A stretch of DNA of 18,741 bases from Prevotella sp. UBA6387 (GTDB taxonomy: Bacteria; Bacteroidota; Bacteroidia; Bacteroidales; Bacteroidaceae), in NCBI GenBank assembly GCA_002437565.1, contig DJQL01000089.1:15313-34053 (forward strand). Reading direction: 5' to 3'. Below, in pieces: positions 7,884-15,306 of the stretch. Each line of letters opens with the position of its first letter. Positions within the stretch are counted from its first letter, which is position 1. The position numbers and the translations under genes are program-made. The notes beneath the pieces were generated by a model. That model made no database searches. It was not told the DNA's origin and saw only the letters and a list, made by a program, of their open reading frames with translations.

Positions 7884-8981
7884 ATGAAAAAGACGTTCAT
7901 ATACATGTTTGCCCTTGTCACGATGCTTGGCTTCATAGCCTCGTGTGGTGATTGGACAGACACCGAGATAAAGAACCCTACCGACCTGACACATACCAAC
8001 AAGTCGGAGGCTTACTACAAACAGTTGCGCGAATACAAGAAAAGCGACCATGAGGTGGCTTTCGGATGGTTCGGCAACTGGGTCGGAGTCGGTCTCTCGC
8101 TTGAGAACACGTTGCAAGGTCTGCCAGACTCTGTTGACTTCGTGTCGATATGGGGTAACGCCTTCAACCTCTCCGCGGAGCGCAAGACCGACTTGAAGCA
8201 AGTGCAAGAAGTGAAAGGCACCCGCGCCCTATTGTGCTTCATCGTGGACAACATAGGCACACAGCTCACGCCAGCTGGCGAAGACCCAGCCGACTTTTGG
8301 GGATACAAGACAGCTGCCGACGCTTCTGCCGAGGAAGTGGCTGCCGCCAAGGAAAAGGCAATACGCAAGTATGCCAACGCCCTGTGCGACTCCATAGACA
8401 AGTATGGCTATGACGGTTTCGACTGGGACTACGAGCCCCACTACGGATCTCCAGGAAACATAGCCGGGCAGGCCGAGGCCGAGGCCATATTCATAGACGA
8501 GATGTCGAAGCGCATAGGACCCAAGTCGGGCACGGGTCGCTTGTTCGTAATAGATGGCGAGCCACAAAGCGTGAACAGCAACTACGGACGCTATTTCGAC
8601 TACTTCATAGTGCAGGCATATAGCTGTGGCTCTTACGCCGACCTTGACAGCCGCTTGAACTCGACTGTCAACAACTTCGCACGTGCCGAGAACGACGACG
8701 ATAAGCTCACTGCCGAGGAAGTGGCAAAGAAGTACATCGTGACCGAAAACTTCGAGAACTATGCCAAGGCTGGCGGTGTGACTCACACCACGCGCGACGG
8801 GCGCAAGGTGCCAAGTCTTATAGGCATGGCAGAGTGGAAACCAATCATTGACGGCAAGACCGTGCAAAAAGGCGGATGCGGCTCGTACCACATGGAGTAT
8901 GAGTATTCGGTATCGGGCAAGTCGGTAACATACCCCTGGTTGCGCCAGTCAATACAGATACAAAACCCATCTGTAAAGTAA
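7884..8981 (+). CDS. GH18 surface lipoprotein, probable endo-beta-N-acetylglucosaminidase
   Basis: This is a 365-residue glycoside hydrolase family 18 protein. The catalytic signature DGFDWDYE is complete at residues 177-184 (DxxDxDxE, with Glu184 as proton donor and Asp182 as helper), so activity is expected. GH18 enzymes use the substrate N-acetyl group as nucleophile; members found beside SusC/SusD usually cut the chitobiose core of N-glycans. A lipobox ends at Cys21 (GFIASC), so it should be lipid-anchored, probably surface-exposed. Other visible landmarks are VDFVSIWGN, LLCFIVDN, FIVQAYSCG and SLIGMAEWKP, in the order expected along the barrel. The ATG at 7884 (MKKTFIYMF) is preferred over the in-frame TTG at 7875 because it begins the signal peptide directly. 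Unlike some N-glycan endoglycosidases of this kind, it carries no fused DUF1735 domain; that domain occurs in the two following genes. A chitinase role is a less likely alternative. Confidence 0.9.
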   Translation: MKKTFIYMFALVTMLGFIASCGDWTDTEIKNPTDLTHTNKSEAYYKQLREYKKSDHEVAFGWFGNWVGVGLSLENTLQGLPDSVDFVSIWGNAFNLSAERKTDLKQVQEVKGTRALLCFIVDNIGTQLTPAGEDPADFWGYKTAADASAEEVAAAKEKAIRKYANALCDSIDKYGYDGFDWDYEPHYGSPGNIAGQAEAEAIFIDEMSKRIGPKSGTGRLFVIDGEPQSVNSNYGRYFDYFIVQAYSCGSYADLDSRLNSTVNNFARAENDDDKLTAEEVAKKYIVTENFENYAKAGGVTHTTRDGRKVPSLIGMAEWKPIIDGKTVQKGGCGSYHMEYEYSVSGKSVTYPWLRQSIQIQNPSVK

Positions 8982-9017
8982 CGATGTCTACAACTCAACA
9001 AAAAACATTAAAACACC

Positions 9018-10181
9018 ATGAAGATGAATATATCAAAATTGTTGTTGGGATGCACTGCGGCATGCGCCATGCTGCTCGTGTCATGCGACGACGCAAAATA
9101 TGACGTGCTTGAAAACCAGGCATACATAGCCCAAACCAACACAAACGGCAACACGGCAAAGAAGATAACCGTAGGCACTGACGCGGTGTCTACGGAACTG
9201 AACGTGAGCATGTCGTCGCCAGCCACAAAGGATCATACGTTCAGCATATCGGTGGACGAGGCCGCGCTCGCGCAATACAACAAGCTCAACTCCACCACCT
9301 ACGAGGTGCTGCCGGCTGACCAATACACGCTTTCAGACAACAAGGCAACTGTCAGCGAGGGCAACGCTTCTTCAAGCCCAGTGAACCTCACGGTTAAGCC
9401 GTTCTCGGCAGAGCTGAAAGCAAGCGGAAAGAAATACGCCATTCCGTTGAAGATAACAAGCAATGACGGGACTGACGTGCTCGCCTCTGGTGGCTCGATA
9501 ATCTACGTGCTCGACCAGGTAATATACCAGGCCGTGCCGACACTCAACAGCAGCAATTACGCAAAGATGCAGTTGCGCCAGTCGTACGACTTGAAGGAAT
9601 GGACAGTGGAGATGAACATCAACATGTCTGTCCTCATGACGGCTGTCGGACAAGGCAACAACCAAGCTATATTCGCGGCTTCGGGCAATGACGGTCACGA
9701 CGGTGAGATTTACATCCGCTTCGGCGACGCACCTATCGAGGGCAACCGTTTGCAGATAAAGACGCAAGGCTCGCAGATGAACTCCAACATGCTGTTCAAC
9801 CAGAACACATGGTATCACCTGGCTTTCGTGTGTACGGGCACCAAGCTATACCTTTATGTGAATGGCGTGCTTGACAACTCCATGGACCTCGGCGGGAAAA
9901 TCGTCGGCGTGGACAACATGAGCATCGCAAGCTCAGGATCTTATTTCTTAGCCGATGCCATGTACTCGGAGCTTCGCTTCTGGACCAAGGCTCGTTCTCA
10001 GGCGGAGATTTCCAACAATATGTATGTGCTTGACCCACATTCCGACGGCCTTGAGGCATATTGGAAGATGGACGAGGGCAAGGGCGACGAGTTCACCGAC
10101 GCTACTGGCCATGGCAATATCTGCAAGACGACAAACGGCGAACCCACATGGACGCCAAACGTGCGCATCGACGGTAAATAA
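9018..10181 (+). CDS. Surface lipoprotein: DUF1735 (BT_3987-like N) plus LamG-like domain, probable glycan-binding protein
   Basis: This 387-residue lipoprotein has a lipobox ending at Cys23 (LLVSC), followed by DD. Residues ~33-157 match the DUF1735/BT_3987-like N-terminal domain style: AYIAQTN, then VSMSSPATKDHTFSISVDE, a VLPADQYTLSDN strand, and KYAIPLKITSNDG. Residues ~170-385 form a LamG/concanavalin-A-like beta-sandwich: WTVEMNINM, IYIRFGDAP, NTWYHLAFVCTGTKLYLYVN, then LRFWTKARSQAEI and GLEAYWKMDEGKG. No catalytic site is visible. In comparable loci such proteins serve as surface glycan-binding proteins, and its position 36 bp after the GH18 gene supports that. It ends 25 bp before the next lipoprotein gene. 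Confidence 0.85.
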   Translation: MKMNISKLLLGCTAACAMLLVSCDDAKYDVLENQAYIAQTNTNGNTAKKITVGTDAVSTELNVSMSSPATKDHTFSISVDEAALAQYNKLNSTTYEVLPADQYTLSDNKATVSEGNASSSPVNLTVKPFSAELKASGKKYAIPLKITSNDGTDVLASGGSIIYVLDQVIYQAVPTLNSSNYAKMQLRQSYDLKEWTVEMNINMSVLMTAVGQGNNQAIFAASGNDGHDGEIYIRFGDAPIEGNRLQIKTQGSQMNSNMLFNQNTWYHLAFVCTGTKLYLYVNGVLDNSMDLGGKIVGVDNMSIASSGSYFLADAMYSELRFWTKARSQAEISNNMYVLDPHSDGLEAYWKMDEGKGDEFTDATGHGNICKTTNGEPTWTPNVRIDGK

Positions 10182-10206
10182 CAACTTTTTAAAAACCAAA
10201 GAGACA

Positions 10207-11208
10207 ATGAAATCATTTTTCAAAAGCATAACATTGCCAGTCTTGATGCTCGCGACCATGCCATTTCTCGTGGCTTGCAGCGACAGCAAGGAATTTGGCG
10301 ACAGCCTTTTCCCGACCGAAGAAGAGGACTACGAGAGCATAAAGGCATATATCTACGCAAACGACGCGGTGCAACAGAGCGATGGCACAGAGGTCGTGCA
10401 AACCCCAGTGGGCTACGACATGCCAGACTATAGTGTGGAGTTCTATGTGAACTTGACGCGCGCTGCAGAAGAGGACATTACCGTTACGGTTGCCCCTGAC
10501 GCGGAAAAGACGGCAGAGAATCTTGGAGATTTCAAGGCAATTCCTGCTGACGCGTTCGTAATGGAGCGAGGCACGGTTACAATACCCAAGGGTAGCCAGA
10601 GGTCGAGCGAGCCAATCGTGGCCAAACTTCAGGACAACGACGCTGCCAAGTCCTTGTCGGCTGGCGACACTGGCAAGTTGACATTTGCCATTAAGGAAGT
10701 GAAGGGTGACGCCAAGATAAGCACAAACCTGAACAGCATTAGCGCTTATGTGTCTTATTCGTATAATGCTCTAAAGTCGGTTGGCTCGATAGAAGACAAG
10801 ACGAAGCTAAACATCGCCAAGATTCTAAACATGGGTTATAAGAGAGATGACACGGCAAAGCTCACTGATGGCTCAATGGCTAACTCAACATATTCGTATG
10901 TGGGTTATGGCGGATGGAGCGTCACCCTTGATGAGGAAACGGAGGTCAGCGCCGTGGCAGTTTATCCAAGGACAGGTTACTATCTCAACTATTCCCCAAA
11001 GAGCTATGAGCTGTTCAGCAGCAATGACGGTGAGAACTGGACAAGCATAGGCACCGTGCAGTGGCAGACAACACCAGACGGCACAAAGCCATTGATAGCA
11101 GAATTGTATAGCCCAGTGAGGACTAAGTATTTGAGGGTAGACCCGATCATGTCATTCTACAGCTCGTACCCTTATGTACATGTGTCTGAAATAGAAGCTT
11201 ATAAATAA
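10207..11208 (+). CDS. Surface lipoprotein: DUF1735 plus F5/8-type C (discoidin-like) domain, probable glycan-binding protein
   Basis: This 333-residue lipoprotein has a lipobox ending at Cys24 (FLVAC), followed by SDSKEFGDS. Residues ~40-185 are DUF1735-like: an YSVEFYVNLTRAAEEDITVTV stretch, then a FKAIPADAFVMERGTVTIP strand and SEPIVAKLQD. Residues ~205-333 look like an F5/8-type C carbohydrate-binding domain: AKLTDGSMAN, GGWSVTLDEETEVSAVAVYPR, YELFSSNDGENWTSIG, then RTKYLRVDPI and a terminal HVSEIEAYK. The ATG at 10207 starts a clean signal peptide. The reading frame is open further upstream, to 9955, but that part lies inside the preceding gene and is not credible. As last gene of the operon it probably adds a second binding surface for the glycan cut by the GH18 enzyme. 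Ligand and any accessory role are inference. Confidence 0.85.
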   Translation: MKSFFKSITLPVLMLATMPFLVACSDSKEFGDSLFPTEEEDYESIKAYIYANDAVQQSDGTEVVQTPVGYDMPDYSVEFYVNLTRAAEEDITVTVAPDAEKTAENLGDFKAIPADAFVMERGTVTIPKGSQRSSEPIVAKLQDNDAAKSLSAGDTGKLTFAIKEVKGDAKISTNLNSISAYVSYSYNALKSVGSIEDKTKLNIAKILNMGYKRDDTAKLTDGSMANSTYSYVGYGGWSVTLDEETEVSAVAVYPRTGYYLNYSPKSYELFSSNDGENWTSIGTVQWQTTPDGTKPLIAELYSPVRTKYLRVDPIMSFYSSYPYVHVSEIEAYK

Positions 11209-11267
11209 CCATATTGGTATGCTCCTCATGAAAGGATAGTGGCCACAGATGGTCAACGGCCTTAATG

Positions 11268-11310
11268 GTAATGGCGCGATATTCCGGAAATGGAAGTCGC
11301 GCCATTATGC
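11268..11310 (+). terminator. Probable terminator hairpin after the glycan operon
   Basis: A perfect 11-bp stem, TAATGGCGCGA (11269-11279) with TCGCGCCATTA (11297-11307), lies 60 bases after the last operon gene. A G-T pair can extend it by one step. The 17-base loop contains the palindrome TTCCGGAA (11282-11289). The tail is only TGCTTTAAG, so a role as RNA-stability hairpin or protein site is also possible. Confidence 0.55.
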
Positions 11311-11320
11311 TTTAAGTCAA

Positions 11321-11342
11321 TTCAGACGATAACATAAAATGA
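11321..11342. repeat. Core of the intergenic repeat, copy C
   Basis: TTCAGACGATAACATAAAAT here matches the core of copies A (from 647) and B (from 2887) with few changes. The upstream half of the longer repeat is absent. It ends 8 bases before the -33 box of the next promoter, so in this copy it sits as an upstream promoter element. Confidence 0.55.
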
Positions 11343-11349
11343 TGTTTTT

Positions 11350-11381
11350 TTTGGGTATTACAATCATTGTTTGTAAATTTG
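11350..11381 (+). promoter_or_regulatory. Promoter of the WG/LTA-synthase/PAP2/TrmO operon
   Basis: The -33 box TTTG (11350-11353), a 20-base spacer and the -7 box TAAATTTG (11374-11381) give a full match to the Bacteroidetes primary sigma consensus. Transcription would start near 11388, 33 bases before the ATG at 11421. Confidence 0.85.
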
Positions 11382-11420
11382 CAGAAGAGACAATAAAAAA
11401 ACGTTAAACACAAGTTGGAT

Positions 11421-12074
11421 ATGGCGATTGATGGTATATTTCGTGACGAAATAGAGCTTAAGCAAGTGGACAAGTTCTTTGCCGGAGAGATGGGACGGCA
11501 AATCCACCGTTACATCAAGGCACGCGGCTCAATGTCGATGCTTGAAAAGGTTGAGCGGCAAGTGGAGGCTCTCCCCATCCCAGAACGCGAGCGTGTCATG
11601 GCTAAATACATAGACCTCAACCGAAAGGTTATTGCCAATCTCGATTGGAGAATGCTCATAGCTCGCTCCATGGCTAACTTCTGCGATTCGTACAACTATT
11701 TCATAAGGATGGTTGCCGATGAGGAAACTATGAACTTCTACGAGAATCGCATGAAGAAAAAATACGTGAGGTTTCACGAGGTGTTTGAGGACAATGGCAA
11801 GTATGGCATAAAGGATTTTGATGGCACTGTACTTATTCACCCGAGATACGACTTCTTGCGCACTCCGTTTGTATATGTAGATGACCTTGTTTCCATGCCT
11901 GTTATAGCCGAGAAGGATGGCAAAATGGGATTGGTGCTTCCAGACGGCCATGACACCATAGTGCTTCCGTTTGACTATGAAGACATATCCCTTAGCGACG
12001 AGGAGCCTTGGTTCGAGCTTACCAAAGACGGGCAGAAATTTCCATGGAATGGGTTTGACAGGCTGAAAGAATAA
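11421..12074 (+). CDS. WG-repeat-like protein of unknown function
   Basis: This is a 217-residue protein without signal peptide or membrane segment. Residues 1-120 are mainly charged helices (VERQVEALPIPERERVMAKY and following). Residues ~125-215 contain two degenerate WG/KWG-type beta repeats, GKYGIKDFDGTVLIHPRYDFL and GKMGLVLPDGHDTIVLPFDYEDI, each with the G-x-x-G-[IL] start and a closing P-x-Y-D or P-x-D-Y-E-D. WG repeats are common in Bacteroidetes and usually lack a known role. The ATG at 11421 is preferred to the in-frame TTG at 11415. It is the first gene of a tight + strand cluster, 13 bp before the LTA-synthase-like gene. A link to envelope lipid or glycan handling is suggested only by that context. 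Confidence 0.75.
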   Translation: MAIDGIFRDEIELKQVDKFFAGEMGRQIHRYIKARGSMSMLEKVERQVEALPIPERERVMAKYIDLNRKVIANLDWRMLIARSMANFCDSYNYFIRMVADEETMNFYENRMKKKYVRFHEVFEDNGKYGIKDFDGTVLIHPRYDFLRTPFVYVDDLVSMPVIAEKDGKMGLVLPDGHDTIVLPFDYEDISLSDEEPWFELTKDGQKFPWNGFDRLKE

Positions 12075-12087
12075 GTCTTTGCCTAAG

Positions 12088-13923
12088 ATGAGAAAAAAAA
12101 TCATGCTCTTGGTGTCCACTTTCTTGTTGTGGGCACTTTTCTTTGTGCTACAAAAACCACTGTTCTTGCTAATCTATGGTGGTTTTGCCAATCTTTTAGA
12201 CGTGGTGTGGCATGGCTTGCCTCTCGATATGTCCATGGCGGGCTATCTCACAGCTATTCCGGCTTTGGTCTTGTTGGTAAGTGGATTGCCCATAAAGGAA
12301 CTGCACCTGTCGAAAGCCAGTCGTGTGATGATGATGGTAGTTGGAGGCTGGACTCTGATAGGAGCCATTGTAGTGTCGCTTTCTTTTGTAGCCAATGCTG
12401 CCCTTTATGGGTATTGGGGCTACCCCCTCGACTCAACCCCCTTGTTCTTCATATTCTCTTCACCCACATCGGCAATGGCAAGCGTGGTTTGGTGGCAAGC
12501 CCTTCTTGGAATTGTCGTCTTTGTCATCTGCGTGGCTGTCATCCTTTTGTCGTTCCATCTGCTTTGGCGTAAATGGGGTGGGGACGTGTTCGTGCAGAAA
12601 TCTGGTAGCTTGCAATGGGTTCCATTGCTTATTCTCACCACGTTGTTGTTTTTACCTATCCGTGGTGGTGTCACGGTGTCAACAATGAATTCGGGAAGAG
12701 CTTATTTCTCATCAGTTCAAGAGCTCAACCATGCGGCTGTGAACCCACTTCTGTCTTTTATGGAAAGCGTTTCACACAATGAGAACTTCTCAAAGCAATA
12801 CCGCTTCATGGACGATGCCAAGGCACAATACATCTACCGCCAATTGTACCATGAGGCACCACAGGATAGCATCGTGCGTCTACTCCGCCCCTGCGTGAAA
12901 AAGCCCGACGTGTATATCGTCATAATGGAAAGCTTCTCCGACTCGGTGACAAACGTGCGTGGTGTCACTCCAAATATAAACAGGCTGAAGCGTGAAGGCA
13001 TATATTTCAATCGGTTCTACGCTAACAGTTTCCGAACCGATCGTGGTCTCGTTTCGGTGTTGCAAGGTTATCCTGCGCCAGCTACCGTGAGCTTGATGAA
13101 ATTTCCAAGAAAAACGGCTAACATGCCATCGATAGCAACACATCTTGAAAAAGAGGGCTACGACACGTATTATTATTACGGAGGTGACGCTGACTTCACC
13201 AATATGCGATCGTTTCTCATCAATCAAGGGTTCAAGCACATCACGGAGGACGTTGACTTCCCGGTAAGCGAGCGACTAAGCAAGTGGGGAGTGCCCGACC
13301 ACCTACTCATAAAACGAGTTGAGCATGATTTGCGTGCAATACCCGACAATGGCAAGCCTCGGTTGACTGTCATCCAGACATCAAGCTCACACGAGCCTTT
13401 CGATGTGCCTTACCATCGCTTGAAAAACAAGATCCTCAACGCCTTTGCATATGCTGACAGTAGCGTAGGTGGATTCGTGGAATCTCTCAAGCGCACCAAG
13501 AAGTGGAATAATAGTCTCGTGATACTCGTGCCAGACCATCTTGGCGCATGGCCAGAGCGTCCAGACAATTTCAAGCCATGGAGATACCACGTCCCATTGA
13601 TTTGGACGGGCGGCGCCATAATGCGACCAATGATCATTGACACATACGGCTCGCAGCAAGACATTGCCGCGACACTGCTGTCGCAGTTGGGTGTCAGGCA
13701 TGGCGACATGATATTCAGCAAGGACATGATGAACCCTGCCATTAACCATTTCGCGTTTTTCTTGCCAAACGATGGCATAGGGATGATTACTGATGATAAC
13801 ACTTTAATCTACGATAACACACAGCAAAAGGTCGTGTACGACAGCGGCAAGAAGAAGGGCATGAACCTTGAATACGGTAAGGCTTTGCTTCAGGTGTTAT
13901 TCGATGATATAGCTAAAAGGTAA
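12088..13923 (+). CDS. LTA synthase-like membrane phosphotransferase (sulfatase superfamily)
   Basis: This 611-residue inner-membrane protein has about five N-terminal transmembrane segments (roughly 4-24, 48-66, 76-104, 124-150, 164-182), followed by an extracytoplasmic alkaline-phosphatase/sulfatase-type domain. Visible active-site candidates, by analogy with LtaS, are Glu281 in IMESFSDS, Thr317 in SFRTDRG as nucleophile, His435 in SSSHEPF, and Asp483-His484 in VPDHLG. The sulfatase-type opening KPDVYIVIMES and the ITPNINRL-like TPNINRLKREGIYFNRFYA are also present. Family members transfer glycerol-phosphate or phosphoethanolamine groups from phospholipids to envelope acceptors. Gram-negative bacteria lack classical lipoteichoic acid, so donor and acceptor are open. 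The ATG at 12088 is preferred over the in-frame TTG at 12079. The PAP2 phosphatase begins 11 bp downstream and could act on lipid products of this enzyme; that is inference. Confidence 0.88.
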   Translation: MRKKIMLLVSTFLLWALFFVLQKPLFLLIYGGFANLLDVVWHGLPLDMSMAGYLTAIPALVLLVSGLPIKELHLSKASRVMMMVVGGWTLIGAIVVSLSFVANAALYGYWGYPLDSTPLFFIFSSPTSAMASVVWWQALLGIVVFVICVAVILLSFHLLWRKWGGDVFVQKSGSLQWVPLLILTTLLFLPIRGGVTVSTMNSGRAYFSSVQELNHAAVNPLLSFMESVSHNENFSKQYRFMDDAKAQYIYRQLYHEAPQDSIVRLLRPCVKKPDVYIVIMESFSDSVTNVRGVTPNINRLKREGIYFNRFYANSFRTDRGLVSVLQGYPAPATVSLMKFPRKTANMPSIATHLEKEGYDTYYYYGGDADFTNMRSFLINQGFKHITEDVDFPVSERLSKWGVPDHLLIKRVEHDLRAIPDNGKPRLTVIQTSSSHEPFDVPYHRLKNKILNAFAYADSSVGGFVESLKRTKKWNNSLVILVPDHLGAWPERPDNFKPWRYHVPLIWTGGAIMRPMIIDTYGSQQDIAATLLSQLGVRHGDMIFSKDMMNPAINHFAFFLPNDGIGMITDDNTLIYDNTQQKVVYDSGKKKGMNLEYGKALLQVLFDDIAKR

Positions 13924-13934
13924 GTAAGATAATT

Positions 13935-14636
13935 ATGGTTTCAGCTATGCTTGTGTCGTTGCTGGACACGCTCTTGAAGTGGGACACGTCTGTCACGTTA
14001 GCCATCAATGGCTTTCATTGTGGCTATCTTGACAACTTCATGATGATGTACTCTGGCCGTTTCATTTGGATACCGCTTTACTTGAGCATTTTCATTGTCA
14101 TGGTGCGCAATTTCTCTATAAAGGCTGTCATATGCAATCTTTTGGTTGTCGTGATATTGATTACGTTTTGCGACCAGGTTGTCTCTACGGGCATCCGCCC
14201 ATTGATTTACCGCTTGCGCCCGGCGAATCTTGACAACCCAATATCTCCACTGATTCATGTCGTGGATGGTTATCGAGGCGGAAGATACGGTTTTCCGTCT
14301 GCTCATGCGGCAAACTGTTGGGGGGCGTTCTTCTTTGTCTCCTACGTCTTCCGTCGTGGCCTATTGTCGTATGTCCTGGCAGCGTGGGCGTTGGTGATGT
14401 GTTGGTCGCGTGTCTACCTTGGCGTACACTATTTTGGTGACGTATTATGTGGAATGCTTGTCGGATTGGTAAACGCAAGCATCATTTATTATTTGTTCCA
14501 GCACTATCTTCGCAAGTATGCCCAGCAATTTCATCCTAAAGCCAACCCTTGCAAGCTCTACACGCCAGCGGTGGTTTGCGGCGTAGAGACACTGTCAATG
14601 CTTGTCATGGCATTTTTCACTCGATTTTCTTTCTGA
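13935..14636 (+). CDS. PAP2-family membrane phosphatase
   Basis: This 233-residue integral membrane protein of the type 2 phosphatidic acid phosphatase family has about six hydrophobic segments. All three phosphatase motifs are visible. Motif 1 is R88-x6-R95-P96 (RPLIYRLRP), motif 2 is P121-S-A-H124 (GFPSAH), and motif 3 is S158-R159-x5-H165-x3-D169 (SRVYLGVHYFGD). His165 is the expected nucleophile and His124 the proton donor. The first basic residue is usually Lys (KxxxxxxRP) and here is Arg, a conservative change. Family substrates include undecaprenyl pyrophosphate, phosphatidic acid and lipid A phosphates; the sequence does not decide among them. It lies 11 bp after the LTA-synthase-like gene and 1 bp before trmO. 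Confidence 0.9.
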   Translation: MVSAMLVSLLDTLLKWDTSVTLAINGFHCGYLDNFMMMYSGRFIWIPLYLSIFIVMVRNFSIKAVICNLLVVVILITFCDQVVSTGIRPLIYRLRPANLDNPISPLIHVVDGYRGGRYGFPSAHAANCWGAFFFVSYVFRRGLLSYVLAAWALVMCWSRVYLGVHYFGDVLCGMLVGLVNASIIYYLFQHYLRKYAQQFHPKANPCKLYTPAVVCGVETLSMLVMAFFTRFSF

Positions 14637-14637
14637 T

Positions 14638-15306
14638 ATGGAGATAAAGCCAGTAGCGTTTTTCCGTTCTCCGTTCACGTCGAAGTTTGGCATACCAAAG
14701 CAGAGCGGGCTCGTGCCTGAGTTGGAAGGGACGATAGTCTTCACGGAGGCGTATCGTTCTGACGATGCTCTGCGTGGCATTGAGGCGTTTGACTACCTTT
14801 GGCTCATTTGGGGCTTTAGTGCCAACAAGCACTCAGCCAACGGCCTCACGGTGAGGCCGCCATTGCTTGGCGGTAACACTCGCATGGGCGTATTTGCCAC
14901 GCGCTCACCATTTAGGCCAAACCCATTGGGTTTGTCTTCCGTAAGGTTAAAAAGCGTAGAGTGGAGCACCAAGGAGGGGGCGGTGCTTCACGTTCTTGGC
15001 GCTGATCTTATGGATGGGACTCCAATCTATGACATAAAGCCATACATTGCCTACGCGGACAGTCATGTGGGCGTAAGGTCAGGATTTGTAGACAACAATC
15101 CAATCAAGAGCCTACAAGTCGTTATACCAGAAGACAAGGCACGGCTTTTGGGTGCCAGACGCACGGAGATGCTTCGCAAGACTCTCGAACTTGACCCTCG
15201 CCCACATTACCAGCACGACTCATCACGTGTTTACGGAATGCCGTTTGACGGTCGTGACATCCACTTTAAAGTAGATGGCGACATTCTGACTGTGGTTGAT
15301 TGTTAA
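14638..15306 (+). CDS. trmO: tRNA (adenine(37)-N6)-methyltransferase TrmO (TsaA/YaeB family)
   Basis: TrmO methylates the N6 of threonylcarbamoyl-adenosine at position 37 of certain tRNAs, using S-adenosylmethionine, and acts in the cytoplasm on decoding accuracy. The 222-residue protein carries the family hallmarks in order: KFGIPKQSG near the N-terminus, RPPLLGGNTRMGVFATRSPF followed by RPNPLGLSSV, then DLMDGTPIYDIKPYIAY, and LELDPRPHYQHD near the C-terminus. The start at 14638 (MEIKPVAFFRSPF) fits the family. An in-frame ATG at 14602 lies inside the PAP2 gene and would add 12 residues with no family match. It starts one base after the PAP2 stop and ends tail-to-tail with prmA, the two stop codons sharing bases 15304-15305. 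Confidence 0.93.
   Translation: MEIKPVAFFRSPFTSKFGIPKQSGLVPELEGTIVFTEAYRSDDALRGIEAFDYLWLIWGFSANKHSANGLTVRPPLLGGNTRMGVFATRSPFRPNPLGLSSVRLKSVEWSTKEGAVLHVLGADLMDGTPIYDIKPYIAYADSHVGVRSGFVDNNPIKSLQVVIPEDKARLLGARRTEMLRKTLELDPRPHYQHDSSRVYGMPFDGRDIHFKVDGDILTVVDC

Noticed and set aside
8229..8891. 220-codon open frame on the - strand inside the GH18 gene
   Set aside because: It lies wholly antisense to a well-supported GH18 gene with intact motifs and has no recognisable domain; it is a by-product of GC-rich codon use.
9955..10206. Upstream extension of the discoidin-domain lipoprotein gene
   Set aside because: It overlaps the end of the preceding lipoprotein gene and would bury the signal peptide; the ATG at 10207 is clearly better.
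14602..14637. Earlier in-frame ATG for trmO
   Set aside because: It lies inside the PAP2 coding region and adds residues that do not match the family; the ATG at 14638 does.
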